Positions 32,275-42,555 are shown, counted from the first letter of the stretch. The stretch is 64,000 bases of DNA from Nibribacter koreensis (GCF_039541795.1 NZ_BAABGX010000001.1:62001-126000), one strand, 5' to 3'. Notes: generated by a model not told the origin, from the sequence alone. Numbers and translations: made by a program.

Positions 32275-33552
32275 CTACTCTTCCTCTTTTACTAGGGCTA
32301 TTGAAGTAGAAGCTTCCTTTTTCCTAAGCAATAAAAACGGCAGAAAAAATCCGGTCATCATAGCGCCAATGCTTCGGGCAAAATATACTTCAGACACCCA
32401 GGCAGCGGAAAAAGTAAGCGTTACCAGTACGGCCAGGCCATTGTAGGTTTTAAGGCCTTGCATAATAGGCAAACCCAGCCAACTTACCGCAAAGACAAGA
32501 AAACCTACCAGTCCCAGACTATACAGGATGTCAATGTAATTGCTATGCACGTTCCGGTCTGTCTGGATGGCGTATTGGAAGTTCTTCTCGGCATATTTCT
32601 CTTTTAACGCAGCGTCTTTGTCACCCAAGCCAGTGCCTAGCACCAGGTTCTCCTTGAATAGCTCCATGCCGCAGGTCCAGACGGCCAGCCTAAAGTTGAC
32701 GCCGTTCCATTGGTCCTCGGTGATTTGCATATTGTAGTGGCTTTCGCGGCCCATATTGTCAAATTTGAAGCTGCTGTAAGCCACCTCTTTGTAGCGGTTA
32801 AAGGTAAGAGGCAGGGTTTTGTTCACTACCACCGTACCTATGATCAAGCCCAGCACCAGCGTCAGACCCTCCAGAAGCTTACGGTGCTTAATGACATAGT
32901 AAAAACTGAACCCCAGCGTGACTACCAACAGCCAGGCAAACATGATTCTGCTGGCCAACAAATAGGCAATTCCATATAAGAAAAGCGTGCCCAGCGTCAG
33001 TAACCCCTTATGCCTGTGACTGGAGTAGAAAATGGCGCGGGCAAAGATGAAGATGGACACGTTCACCAGAAGCGCTATGTAAATGGACTGTCTTTCTAAG
33101 ATGACCGTCAACGCATCATTGTACAAATGCTCGGGCCGGGCAAAGAAGCCAGAATAGTAGATGCTGGCCAACAGGCAAATGAACATGACCAGGCAGGTGA
33201 TGGTGCCAAAACTGAGCAACACCTTTTCCTTAAACTCTTGGCGCAGGTCCAGCAATCCTACCCCAATTGGCAAGAGTAGGAGCGGTAGCCTGAGTTTGAG
33301 GTGATGCAGGCCAGTCTCTGTGTCTGCAGACAACAAGGCGCTTACCATCAGTAGCCCATAGAAAACCAACATGGCCTGCACATGCGTCCGGCGCTTTAAA
33401 AGCAGCCACTTCTCCCTGATGGAATTAAAGTAGAACCCATACAAGAACAAGGCACCGGTGGTGATGCTAGAGAAGGCAGCCAGGCTACCAGTAAACAAGG
33501 AGACAAAGAAAAGTAAAAGAAGCGCGTAGAGGATTTTCTCTTTTTGATTCAT
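32275..33552 (-). CDS. O-antigen ligase family membrane protein
   Basis: The 425-residue protein has about ten to twelve hydrophobic segments and a large periplasmic loop with FRLAVWTCGMELFKENLVLG, GTGLGDKDAALKEKYAEKN and NVHSNYIDILYSLGLVGFLV, where the His is typical of the WaaL/Wzy_C family. Such enzymes join undecaprenyl-linked glycan to a lipid acceptor, or polymerise repeats. Being convergent with the Wzm/Wzt operon, it may act on the same glycan, but it is not co-transcribed and its base composition is closer to the flanking chromosome. Confidence 0.87.
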   Translation of the reverse strand: MNQKEKILYALLLLFFVSLFTGSLAAFSSITTGALFLYGFYFNSIREKWLLLKRRTHVQAMLVFYGLLMVSALLSADTETGLHHLKLRLPLLLLPIGVGLLDLRQEFKEKVLLSFGTITCLVMFICLLASIYYSGFFARPEHLYNDALTVILERQSIYIALLVNVSIFIFARAIFYSSHRHKGLLTLGTLFLYGIAYLLASRIMFAWLLVVTLGFSFYYVIKHRKLLEGLTLVLGLIIGTVVVNKTLPLTFNRYKEVAYSSFKFDNMGRESHYNMQITEDQWNGVNFRLAVWTCGMELFKENLVLGTGLGDKDAALKEKYAEKNFQYAIQTDRNVHSNYIDILYSLGLVGFLVFAVSWLGLPIMQGLKTYNGLAVLVTLTFSAAWVSEVYFARSIGAMMTGFFLPFLLLRKKEASTSIALVKEEE

Positions 33553-33803
33553 ACAGCAACAGGCCCGGTCTTGGATATAATCTAGAAATTAAGGTGGTCC
33601 AGCCCTTACTTCTAAATGCAAAGCTACATTAAAAAGCGGTAGCCCGCAGGCAGAAAGGCAAGGCTGTGCCTGCCTGATAAGCAGTTGCGCGCTAAAGCAT
33701 CACTCAAGAATGGAGTTATGAAGAGTCATAAGTAGTAAATCTTAATATAGCCATTGCCTATATAGTAGAGGATTCAAACGCCTTTTGGTTACTTTGCAGC
33801 CGC

Positions 33804-34586
33804 ATGAGCATACAGTACACATCACTTAATTCTGGCAGCAACGGCAATTGCTATTACGTGGGCAATGACCAGGAGGCAGTCCTGATTGACGCGGGCATCT
33901 CTTGCCGCGAAACCGAGAAGCGCATGGCCCGCCTGGGGCTGAGCATGTGCAAGGTAAAGGCCATCTTTGTCTCGCATGAGCATTCAGATCATATCAGGGG
34001 TGTGGCGGTTTTGGCCAGAAAGCACCAGATTCCGGTCTACATCACGCCGGCCACCTTGCAGAACTGCTACCTGCGCACAGAAGCCATTGAGGCCATTCCT
34101 TTTCTGGCAGATGAGCCGGTGCAGATTGGAGACCTGACCATCACGGCCTTCTCAAAATGGCATGACGCCGCAGACCCACACAGCTTTGTAGTGGCTTGCC
34201 AGGAGTATAAAATAGGCGTGTTCACGGACATTGGTAGAGCCTGCCAGAACCTCATGCGCCATTTTAGTGAGTGCCACGTGGCTTTTCTAGAGGCCAATTA
34301 CTGTGAACACCTGCTGGAAACCGGTCGCTATCCTTATTACCTCAAGAACCGCATACGGGGCGGCCATGGGCACCTGTCTAACCGCGAGGCACTGGCCTTG
34401 TTTGCGGCTTGTAAACCAGACCACATGAGCCATCTATTGCTTTCGCATTTGTCAAAGGAAAACAACTGCCCTAACTTGGTCAGAGAGCTGTTTCTGGCGC
34501 AGGCAGAGAATACGCAGATAGTAGTGGCCTCCAGATATGAAGAAACCCCGGTGTTTACCTTGCAGATGCAAGAGGCCGTGGCATAA
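33804..34586 (+). CDS. MBL-fold metallo-hydrolase, WalJ/YycJ-like
   Basis: The 260-residue protein has the family N-terminus SLNSGSNGNCYYVGNDQEAVLIDAG-like block and the metal motif H58-E-H-S-D-H63 (FVSHEHSDHIRG). Further ligands fit in FSKWHDAADPHSF, FTDIGRA, FLEANYCEHLL and LLLSHLSKENN. It matches YycJ/WalJ-type hydrolases, thought to act on DNA or to link cell-wall signalling with replication; the substrate is not established. No walRK genes adjoin it. The 251 bp upstream hold no gene. Confidence 0.87.
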   Translation: MSIQYTSLNSGSNGNCYYVGNDQEAVLIDAGISCRETEKRMARLGLSMCKVKAIFVSHEHSDHIRGVAVLARKHQIPVYITPATLQNCYLRTEAIEAIPFLADEPVQIGDLTITAFSKWHDAADPHSFVVACQEYKIGVFTDIGRACQNLMRHFSECHVAFLEANYCEHLLETGRYPYYLKNRIRGGHGHLSNREALALFAACKPDHMSHLLLSHLSKENNCPNLVRELFLAQAENTQIVVASRYEETPVFTLQMQEAVA

Positions 34587-34674
34587 GTTTTAATGGGTAA
34601 TTGTATTTTTTTGCAAACCATATACTTACTCCTGCGTTTTTATAGGCATATCCAAATCTTAACCTATAAACACT

Positions 34675-34992
34675 ATGGAAGCAAGAGACCTTAAAAACGA
34701 AGCCAGAGAATTAAAGCAGAAAGCTGATAACTTCAACCCAGAGCACAGAGAAGGCCCTGTGGCCAGAACCATAGAAGAGTATACCGCAAAGTTGCCGTCA
34801 GATTTGTTCTTATGGGCCGCCCTAGGTTCTATGGCTATTTCTGCCACGCTTAAAATCATGAAAAAAGACGACGAGGCGCTGTTTGTTGGCCAGTGGCCAG
34901 CTCCGTTCTTGTTGTTAGGCTTGTACAATAAGATTGTAAAAGTAAAAGGACATGAGGGCGAGAAGACATCTGGCTCGCGCGGAGGTTTATAA
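34675..34992 (+). CDS. Small membrane-associated hypothetical protein
   Basis: The 105-residue product starts with a charged helical segment (MEARDLKNEARELKQKADNF), then two modest hydrophobic stretches (LFLWAALGSMAISATLKIM and FLLLGLYNKIVKV), ending in a polar Gly-rich tail. It is probably a small membrane protein. I do not recognise a family. The layout resembles the small membrane protein at 61678 but the sequences are not obviously alike. A very strong terminator follows. Confidence 0.75.
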   Translation: MEARDLKNEARELKQKADNFNPEHREGPVARTIEEYTAKLPSDLFLWAALGSMAISATLKIMKKDDEALFVGQWPAPFLLLGLYNKIVKVKGHEGEKTSGSRGGL

Positions 34993-35001
34993 TCTCTAAA
35001 G

Positions 35002-35054
35002 ATCTTGAAACAGAAAGGGGAGGCCAAAGCGGCTTCCCCTTTCTGTTTCAAGAT
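35002..35054. terminator. Long-stem terminator
   Basis: A perfect 20-bp stem from 35002-35021 to 35035-35054, extended inward by GCC/GGC, with loop AAAGC. It lies between the convergent small membrane gene and hrpB, and palindrome copy 11 follows it. Confidence 0.8.
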
Positions 35055-35069
35055 AAGTAGTGAGAAAGT

Positions 35070-35107
35070 CGTTTTTGGCCTGTTTTCCTGAAAACAGACC
35101 AAAAACG
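35070..35107. repeat. 38-bp palindromic repeat, copy 11 of 23
   Basis: Left arm perfect; one change in the right arm (AGACC). Pairing extends outward as GT/AC. It lies between convergent genes. Confidence 0.9.
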
Positions 35108-35127
35108 ACCAAGATAGGAAAATGGGA

Positions 35128-37674
35128 TTATTGCGGTCTGTTTTTGGTTCGGCGGGTAGGCGGGGCCGTCAACGGGTCCTCGGGCCAGTGGTGTTTGGGG
35201 TAGCGGCCGCGCAAGTCTTTACGTACGTCAAAATAGCCCGTGGTCCAGAAGCTTCTCAAGTCGCGGGTTACCTGCACGGGGCGCATGGCCGGCGAGAGCA
35301 AATGGACCAGCAAGGGTACCTTGCCGCCGCCAATCCTGGGCGTGTCCAGCATCCCGAATATTTCCTGCAACCGCACCGCTAGCACCGGCGCCTCTGGGTT
35401 GGCGTAATCCAGGGTTATTCTTGAGCCAGTGGGCACCTCTATATGTGACGGCGCCAGACGATCCAGTTCCTGCCGCTGCTCCCAGGTGAAGTCCGTAAGC
35501 AGGATCTCCGCCAAGTCTAGGCGAGCCACCTGGTCCAATGATTTAAGCCCCAATAAATGCGGGCCCAGCCATTCTTCCAGGGTTTCCTGCAACTTAGAAT
35601 CAGAGACGTCTGGCCAGGACGTTGCGTCTAACTTATGCATAAATGCCAGTCGCTCTTTTAACTGAAGTGCCTCTTTGGACCAAGGCAGACGCTCCACGCC
35701 CTTTTCCTGCAGGGCTTGCAGCAGCGCTTGGGCCACCAGTTCTGCGTTAGGATGGGCAATGGATTTTTCCTCCAGGATGAGAGCGCCCAATCTTACGATT
35801 TTCCTGGCCACCACTTTTTCGGTGGCGGCATCCCATTTCACTTCTTCTGCTTCGGCTAACTGATGTTTGAAGTGCGCCAGTATTTCAGCTTTGTCTATGG
35901 GCGCGGCCGACAAAACCCTGGACCGATGGCTAATCTCCAGGTGGGCTACTCCGTAAAACTCAGCCTCTGCAAACAGCTCGGTGGGCAGGGTGGCTTTCTG
36001 GCCAGTGACCAGCCGTACCCTGCCCGCCGATTCTCTCTGCGCCAACCGGTCTGGGTAGGCGAGGGCCGCCAAGAGTCCTGCCTTGTCTGGCTGGATGGTC
36101 TTCTGGGTTTCTTTGAGGCGCTGTCGCAAGTGCTGGGCCTGTTCTTTGATTCTTCTGAGCGCATTATCATCTATTACAAACCCCGGGGTAGGTGGTCGCT
36201 TATAGTCCAAGATCTCCAGCCGAAGGGCTAAGTCCGGCAATGGTTCTGTGAAGCTCCCGGCTTGTGGTTTAAGGATGTCACGGTCAGCGAGCAGGGCAGC
36301 CAAGGCGCAGGCGGTGCCACCTAACCCAAGCGCATGTCCCTGTAAAACCAGGTGGGCTAGCCTAGGCGGAAGTCCCAAGGCCGCCATCGCCTTGCCATGA
36401 GGAGTGGGATTGCCCTGGGCGTCTACGGCTTCTAATCTTAGGAGTAGGTCACGGGCTAAAGCCAGGGCGGCGGCTGGTGGCGTGTCCAGCCATTTTAACT
36501 GGTTGGCGTCTTTCACACCCCAAATGGCTAATTCCAGGGCCAGACTGGAAAGGTCGGCTTCGCAGATTTCGGGGGCCTGGCGTTCTGGCAACTGCAGTTG
36601 ATCTGCCTGGGTCCAAAGCCGGTAACAGACGCCCGGGCCTAATCTACCGGCGCGGCCGCGGCGCTGGTCAGCGGCGGCCTGCGAGACCTGGGTGGTGGAT
36701 AAGGTGGTTAGACCGTTGCGCGGTACAAACCTGGGCACGCGGGCAAAGCCTCCGTCCACCACAATGGTAACACCCTCAATGGTCAAACTGGTCTCAGCGA
36801 TGCTGGTGGCTAATACCACTTTTCTTTGACCTGCAGGGGCCGGCTGAATGGCGGCCAACTGTTGGGACAAAGTTAGTTCACCGTGCAACAAATGCAGATG
36901 GGTAGTGGCAGGTAAGGTGCTTTCCAGCCTTTGTGCCACCCGGCGCATCTCGCCCATGCCGGGCAAAAATACCAGCACATCTCCGGTAGCATGTTTGGTA
37001 AGTGCTGTCCTGATGGCTTTGGGAGTTAAGGCGGCCAAGCGTTCTGGCGGTCTGGTGCCGGCGGCGGCTACTTCAGGGGGAGAGAGGTAATGCGTCTCTA
37101 CCGGGTACATGCGGCCTTCGCTTCTTACCACAGGAGCCTCCAGCCAGATACCTACGCCGGTTGCGTCTAAGGTGGCACTCATCACCAGCAGTCTTAGATC
37201 TGGCCGCAGCACGGCTTGTACATCCAAGGCCAACGCCAAGCCCGTATCGGCGGCCAGGCTGCGCTCATGAAACTCGTCAAAGATGATGGCGGCAATGCCT
37301 TCCAGACCGGGGTCAGATTGAATGAGGCGCGTCAAGATGCCTTCGGTGACTACTTCAATTCTGGTCTTCTCAGATACCTTGTGCTCCAGTCTTACCCAGT
37401 AGCCCACCGTCTGGCCCACGGCCTCGCCTAAAATGTCTGACATGCGCTGGGCAGCGGCTCTGGCTGCCAACCGACGGGGCTCTAACATCAGGATCTTGCC
37501 GTCTGCGCGCCAGTCTGCCTGCAACAAGGCCAACGGAACCAAGGTAGTTTTACCAGCCCCCGGTGGTGCTTCCAACACGGCACGTGAATTGGTTTGTAGT
37601 GCTTCTAGCAAAGCCGGAAGCGCTTCTTTGACAGGTAAGTCGGGTAGTTGGGAAAGGGAAGGAATCACGGACAT
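35128..37674 (-). CDS. hrpB: ATP-dependent helicase HrpB
   Basis: The open frame reaches back to 37761 inside a palindrome (MACFPENKPKT); I use the ATG at 37674 (MSVIPSLSQLPDLPV), giving 848 residues. Superfamily 2 motifs are in order: APPGAGKTT (37-45), LEPRRLAARAAA, IFDEFHERS (DEFH box, 133-136), VMSATLDA, VLVFLPGMGEMR, and ATSIAETSLTIEGV with QRRGRAGRLGPG. The C-terminal part has the HrpB ending (GKVPLLVHLLSPAMRPVQVT, RYPKHHWPEDP). HrpB is a DExH RNA helicase-like protein of unclear role. A second HrpB-like gene ends at 63085. Confidence 0.94.
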   Translation of the reverse strand: MSVIPSLSQLPDLPVKEALPALLEALQTNSRAVLEAPPGAGKTTLVPLALLQADWRADGKILMLEPRRLAARAAAQRMSDILGEAVGQTVGYWVRLEHKVSEKTRIEVVTEGILTRLIQSDPGLEGIAAIIFDEFHERSLAADTGLALALDVQAVLRPDLRLLVMSATLDATGVGIWLEAPVVRSEGRMYPVETHYLSPPEVAAAGTRPPERLAALTPKAIRTALTKHATGDVLVFLPGMGEMRRVAQRLESTLPATTHLHLLHGELTLSQQLAAIQPAPAGQRKVVLATSIAETSLTIEGVTIVVDGGFARVPRFVPRNGLTTLSTTQVSQAAADQRRGRAGRLGPGVCYRLWTQADQLQLPERQAPEICEADLSSLALELAIWGVKDANQLKWLDTPPAAALALARDLLLRLEAVDAQGNPTPHGKAMAALGLPPRLAHLVLQGHALGLGGTACALAALLADRDILKPQAGSFTEPLPDLALRLEILDYKRPPTPGFVIDDNALRRIKEQAQHLRQRLKETQKTIQPDKAGLLAALAYPDRLAQRESAGRVRLVTGQKATLPTELFAEAEFYGVAHLEISHRSRVLSAAPIDKAEILAHFKHQLAEAEEVKWDAATEKVVARKIVRLGALILEEKSIAHPNAELVAQALLQALQEKGVERLPWSKEALQLKERLAFMHKLDATSWPDVSDSKLQETLEEWLGPHLLGLKSLDQVARLDLAEILLTDFTWEQRQELDRLAPSHIEVPTGSRITLDYANPEAPVLAVRLQEIFGMLDTPRIGGGKVPLLVHLLSPAMRPVQVTRDLRSFWTTGYFDVRKDLRGRYPKHHWPEDPLTAPPTRRTKNRPQ

Positions 37675-37728
37675 CTTGAGGCAAAGGTCGGGATTCTTGA
37701 GGAAAGAAAACACATGGCAGAATAGAGG

Positions 37729-37766
37729 TGTTTTCGGCTTGTTTTCCGGAAAGCAGGCCAAAAACG
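37729..37766. repeat. 38-bp palindromic repeat, copy 12 of 23
   Basis: Left arm TGTTTTCGGCTTGTTTTC, right arm nearly perfect. It lies upstream of hrpB and supplies its false upstream start. Confidence 0.85.
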
Positions 37767-37788
37767 GAATCTTTACAGTAAACGAAAA

Positions 37789-37837
37789 TTCCCATCAAAC
37801 TCATCCTGCCTTCTGCCTTTGATGAATCTGATGGGAA
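37789..37837 (-). terminator. Terminator of the NHL/IPT gene
   Basis: TTCCCATCA pairs with TGATGGGAA, then TCATC with GATGA across a small internal loop. On the minus strand it is followed by TTTTCGTTT, downstream of the gene ending at 37869. Confidence 0.65.
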
Positions 37838-37868
37838 CCCTTGGTCTGGGACAAGAGGTTATAGCCCC

Positions 37869-40800
37869 TTATTGAATCACAACTCTCTTGGTGACCACTC
37901 CCTGATTAGTTTGTAAAAGTAGAATGTAGATGCCCGCAGGTACGTTGGGTAATACAATGTCCATTTTGCTGTTGGTGATTCCTTGCACCGCCTGCTGATG
38001 GATGGTCCTTCCCGTTTTATCCAGCATCTGCACGGACTGCACGTCAAAATCTGCCTTGAGGAAGTCAATGGTAAATCTGCCTTGGTTGGGCGAAGGATAG
38101 ACCTCAATGGATTCTTGCGGAGTGAGCGGCAGGACCCTAAAGTCTGCTTTGGAGGTTCCGCCCATACCAGCAACGGTGACAAATCCACTGACGGCGCCTC
38201 TTGGGACTCTCACCTGCAGAACGGTAGGGGAGGCGCTCAGGACCTCGGCCTTTACATTCCCTAAGGTGATGGTGTCCTGATGGCCCATTGTTTGGAAGTG
38301 CGCCCCTTTCAGTTCTACCACGGTTCCTATGCTGGCTGCGTTAGGGAGCACATGGGTGATGACAGGAGCCGGGATGACTTCAAAGGATTTGCTGGAGCTT
38401 CCGCCGGGCGTAGTGATTTTTACCGTGCCCGTCACGGCGCCGGCAGGTACCTGCACCGTTACCAGTTGCTCCTGGGCAGTTAACACCTTGGCCGCGATAT
38501 CACCAAACAGCACTTGGTTTCTGCTTGCCTCTGGCGCAAAGTTTTCGCCTTGCAGAATTATGTTGCCGCCCACGCGTTGTCTTGCCTGGTTAAAACCACC
38601 GAGGACAGGCGACTGCCATACTCTAAAGGCAGTGCTCTGAGCGGTGCCGCCTTTGGAGTTGACCGTAAACACGCCGCTGGAGGCTCCCTGCGGTATGGAA
38701 ATAATCACCCCGTTGTTGGCGTATCTGGCTATCTGGCAGGTGACAGTGCCCAGGGTAATGCTTTCTAGCAAATCTGGTCTAAGGTTATGCCCTTGCAACG
38801 TCACCTCTGCGCCTATGGTGCCTTCTGTCACGCTTAAGCCGGTAAGGACTGGGGGCTGGTACACAGTGAAGTCTTCAAACGTGGTAGAGGATCCGGTTGG
38901 AGTAGAAACTTTTATCTTGCCAATGAGAGCTCCTACGGGCACTTGTACTTTCAAAATAGTATTGGTGGCCTCAAGTACCGGGGCCTGTATTCCATTGAAG
39001 AACACATTGTTCTGGCCAGGGGGCAGCAAAAAGTTGTTTCCAGAAATGGTTACATCGGTGCCTGGCTTGCCGGCCACAGGGGAGAAACTGACAATGCTTG
39101 GGGACACTACCACCTCTTTGGCCTGTAACTGTTTGTCACCCACTACAGGAGGTATGTTGTAGATTCTGTTGACGGTGGTGTTGGTGCGCACCGGCTCATT
39201 GTAGTCAAAGAAAATGTCCGCGAAGTTCTCAATCAACTGCTTCTCTGGCAGGGTTGTCTTAGGCCGGATGCTGAACTGAAGCAGACCGTTGCTTCCCGCC
39301 AGGTCTTTCGCGCTGTCAGGCAGCATGATGTTATCAAACGTGAAGGTGAGCACTGGTCTTTCTTTGCCCGTCACGGTTAAGCGATAGGGATGCGTGACCG
39401 TGCCCATCTGCAGCGTGCTCAGGTTCAAGTCAGCGGACAGGGTATCTACCACCACTACGCGGTACGCCACGTCTGTGCCTGTGTTCTGAAACCGGATGGT
39501 GTACCTAAGCGGGGTGTTGGTGGGCGTATACTTCTCAGAGGTAAGGCCCGCAGGGATGACCTGCTTGTCATTGGGGTCATAAGAGTCAATGATGGGCAGG
39601 CAGTCTATGGCTATCTCTGGCTCTGGGTCATCTGGCGGAAGAGCGTTCATGGCCGGTGAGGGAATGCCGTCGTTCTTGCTCCTTACCTCTACATTAGCGC
39701 TGGACATTCTTTTGACAGGATGGCCAAGGGGCTGGTCTGCCTCTACGCGCAAGGCCCGCGCCTCTGGTGTAAACCTTAGGGTGAGACTGTCCCCAGCAGC
39801 CAACCGGTACTTGCCATTCAGGGAAAGGTCACCGTCCTGCAAAACGCGGTAGGAGAGGCTGTCGGTCATGTCGCCGCTACCGCTGTTGTGTAGAGTGAAA
39901 CGCACTTGCCCATCTTCTTGTACTTCGCCGTTTACTACCATGTTGGCACGATTCCAATCTACCGCCTTATGTTCTGGGTTGGCGGGCGTGATCCAGGCTT
40001 TGGTACAGACGGTCAGGCCCCGGATGGAGGGGTCTGCGCAGGTCACAGAATCAATGATGGAGATTACTCCTTTCTGATGGCCGGCTAGGTTGCCCACCTC
40101 AAATACATAATTCCCCGTGTGATCTCTGGTGAAGGGAGCAGACGCAGAAATTAGATGCACAAACTCTGGGATTTGTACGATTACCCTGGCGTCCTGCGCC
40201 GCGCCATAGCCCGCATTGGAGTAGGTGACGGTTGTAGTGTTCCGGAAACAGCGCCGACGACGGTCTGACGACACGTTCACGCTCAGGTAAGGCGTATAGG
40301 ATACTTTAAAGCCTAAGTTAGGCCCTTGTACAACACCATCTTCCTGCGTGACTTTTACCGGTACCGAAATTTTACTGGTAGGACAGGTGGGTAAATAACT
40401 GATGCCCGTAGCAAGGGAGGGCAGCACCTTAATCTTATAGGTTCCGGTGTCTACAGGCACTTTATAAAATCCTGCCGCGTCTGTAATGCCATAATAGGGG
40501 CCAGGCGATACTTCTACCACCATCCCGGCAAGGCCATTTTCAGTTTGATCTTCCAGGCAGTTCCCATTGACATCATTGTATATCTTGCCGGTAATGAAGC
40601 GTTGGGTTGGTCCGTTGTCAATTGTGAAAATCTGAATGGCGCCGCCGTCTAACCGCGCTGCCAGCAAGGTGCCGCTTTTGTTAGTAGCCACCGCATTAAC
40701 GGGCAGGTCCATCACTTTCTGCAAGGCCCCGCTAGCGCTAAATATTTTCAACTGTTTCTTAATAGGATAAGCCGCGTTATTGGCCACAAACAAGTCTCCA

Positions 40801-42320
40801 AATTCGGTCACTGATATAGTGAGTGGCCGAATGCCTGGTTTCTGGTTGGCTTCATTGTATTCCTTTAATACATTGCCGTCTGGGCGCAATACTTTAATGG
40901 TGTTCATGTCAAAATTGTCTATGACATACATGAACCCTATGCCATCTATTGCAATGGATTGAGGATAGGGAAAACTCCCATGACCTGAGGTGGTTTTACC
41001 AATGGTGCCTGCATACGTGCCCAATTTGGATAATTGGTGAATAACTCCCCCCCATCTATCAGAGATAAGCATGGTGCCCGCCTTGTCAATGGCAAAACCA
41101 CTAGGGGAGATCAAGTTGTTTCCCTGCTGAGGGAGTTTTAAACTGAATTGCTTTACTAATAATCCAGCGGTGTTATATTTCCTGATGGCTGATGAACTGT
41201 CTCCGTAGGTTAGTAAATACAAGTCATTGTTGACATCTACCGCCAGGTGCGCCGTTATGGTGGTGTTCATGTAGACAGTCGTTTTCCGGCGCTCTAGGAG
41301 AACTCCCTGGGCATTGTATTTATGAATCTCTTTAGAGTTTATATCAAACACGTACAGGTTATTCAACAGGTCAAAGGCTGGCTCTGAGTAATTGAATTCC
41401 TTTCCATACTTCTTCAGGAAAAAGCCCCAGGGAGAATATTTCTTTACACTGGCACGGGTAGCATCACTGTCTGAGGCATACAAATTACCTTCTGCGTCCA
41501 GGGCCAAGTTCAGATAATTGCCCAGCAAGGCATCGTCCTGATTACCATACCCTGCAAACTGGGTGAGGAGTACCCCCTCAGCGTCATATTTATAAACCGT
41601 CTTGTTGTAAGAGTTGACCAAAAAATAGCCGCCCGTCTCTGTAACCGTGAAGGAAGGATTGTTGACCGTGTTGGATCCTGGTGCTGGTTGAGGGGTACTG
41701 AACTGTTGGAGCAAAGCCCCTTCATGAGAGTATTTATGGATGAGTGCTTTGGTGTTGTCCAGCACATAAACATTGCCTTGTCCGTCTAGGCTTATGTCTG
41801 TAGGCGAACCAATGGCACCACCGTTGACCACACTTGCCCCAATGCTGCCCAGGTACTGGCCTTGCAGGCTGAGTTTCTGCACGCGCGCATTCCTGGCGTC
41901 GGCCACGTACAGAGTCTGGTCCTGGCCAATGGCTATTTTGCCCATGTTAAGAAACTGGCCGTCTGCCGTTCCCTTAGCGCCAATGCTCATCAGGGGTTTT
42001 CCTGCCGGGTCAAACTTCTGAATGCATTGGCAGTAAGTGTCAGACACGTACATGTTGCCCATCTGGTCCAGGGCAAGGGAGGTGAAAATTCTGGTGGTAT
42101 TTGTCCCGATGGGGAACGAGGCGAGCAATTTACCGTCAGGGCTGGACTTAGTGATGGTGTTTTGTTCCAGAATGTAGAGGTTGCCTTCTTTGTCTACGGC
42201 TACATCAAAAGGTGAGGTAACGGTAATGCCTATCTGGGCTTTTTCCTGGAAGTTATATTTTTGTGAGAAGGCGGATTGCAGAAACAAAAAAGAACATAGC
42301 AGTAGTAATGCTTTTTTCAT
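37869..42320 (-). CDS. Giant secreted NHL-repeat / IPT-TIG protein with type IX sorting domain
   Basis: The 1483-residue product has a signal peptide (MKKALLLLCSFLFLQSAFSQ). Residues about 30-580 are NHL-type propeller repeats (VAVDKEGNLYILEQ, SLDGQGNVYVLDN, FAIDKAGTMLISDRW). Next come an SdrB-like insert (FITGKIYNDVNGNCLEDQTE), a conserved repeat-domain block with YDPNDKQVIPAG and RYTIRFQNTGTDVAYRVVV, and four IPT/TIG domains (PVAGKPGTDVTISGNNF and similar). The last 75 residues are a type IX secretion sorting domain (VYPSPNQGRFTIDF, PAGIYILLLQTNQG). It is probably cell-surface or released; ligand unknown. A terminator follows at 37789. Confidence 0.9.
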   Translation of the reverse strand: MKKALLLLCSFLFLQSAFSQKYNFQEKAQIGITVTSPFDVAVDKEGNLYILEQNTITKSSPDGKLLASFPIGTNTTRIFTSLALDQMGNMYVSDTYCQCIQKFDPAGKPLMSIGAKGTADGQFLNMGKIAIGQDQTLYVADARNARVQKLSLQGQYLGSIGASVVNGGAIGSPTDISLDGQGNVYVLDNTKALIHKYSHEGALLQQFSTPQPAPGSNTVNNPSFTVTETGGYFLVNSYNKTVYKYDAEGVLLTQFAGYGNQDDALLGNYLNLALDAEGNLYASDSDATRASVKKYSPWGFFLKKYGKEFNYSEPAFDLLNNLYVFDINSKEIHKYNAQGVLLERRKTTVYMNTTITAHLAVDVNNDLYLLTYGDSSSAIRKYNTAGLLVKQFSLKLPQQGNNLISPSGFAIDKAGTMLISDRWGGVIHQLSKLGTYAGTIGKTTSGHGSFPYPQSIAIDGIGFMYVIDNFDMNTIKVLRPDGNVLKEYNEANQKPGIRPLTISVTEFGDLFVANNAAYPIKKQLKIFSASGALQKVMDLPVNAVATNKSGTLLAARLDGGAIQIFTIDNGPTQRFITGKIYNDVNGNCLEDQTENGLAGMVVEVSPGPYYGITDAAGFYKVPVDTGTYKIKVLPSLATGISYLPTCPTSKISVPVKVTQEDGVVQGPNLGFKVSYTPYLSVNVSSDRRRRCFRNTTTVTYSNAGYGAAQDARVIVQIPEFVHLISASAPFTRDHTGNYVFEVGNLAGHQKGVISIIDSVTCADPSIRGLTVCTKAWITPANPEHKAVDWNRANMVVNGEVQEDGQVRFTLHNSGSGDMTDSLSYRVLQDGDLSLNGKYRLAAGDSLTLRFTPEARALRVEADQPLGHPVKRMSSANVEVRSKNDGIPSPAMNALPPDDPEPEIAIDCLPIIDSYDPNDKQVIPAGLTSEKYTPTNTPLRYTIRFQNTGTDVAYRVVVVDTLSADLNLSTLQMGTVTHPYRLTVTGKERPVLTFTFDNIMLPDSAKDLAGSNGLLQFSIRPKTTLPEKQLIENFADIFFDYNEPVRTNTTVNRIYNIPPVVGDKQLQAKEVVVSPSIVSFSPVAGKPGTDVTISGNNFLLPPGQNNVFFNGIQAPVLEATNTILKVQVPVGALIGKIKVSTPTGSSTTFEDFTVYQPPVLTGLSVTEGTIGAEVTLQGHNLRPDLLESITLGTVTCQIARYANNGVIISIPQGASSGVFTVNSKGGTAQSTAFRVWQSPVLGGFNQARQRVGGNIILQGENFAPEASRNQVLFGDIAAKVLTAQEQLVTVQVPAGAVTGTVKITTPGGSSSKSFEVIPAPVITHVLPNAASIGTVVELKGAHFQTMGHQDTITLGNVKAEVLSASPTVLQVRVPRGAVSGFVTVAGMGGTSKADFRVLPLTPQESIEVYPSPNQGRFTIDFLKADFDVQSVQMLDKTGRTIHQQAVQGITNSKMDIVLPNVPAGIYILLLQTNQGVVTKRVVIQ

Positions 42321-42555
42321 AAGCAGAGAAAAGGGAGGGGATTAAATTCTAGATTGAATTGGTATATAAGATTCTGTATTAGAGAAGTAAAGCTATGGCT
42401 TTTTCTTTAGGTAAATTAAGACCCTGAGAATTTTCTAAACAATCATTGGCGCGCAAAAGCTACCCCCCAACCTGTTGCAAGAAACTATATTCTGGGTCAG
42501 AACTAGGGGAAGGCTCGCTTAAGAAGAGTAGTAGTAAAGCAGAAAAATTGAGCTG

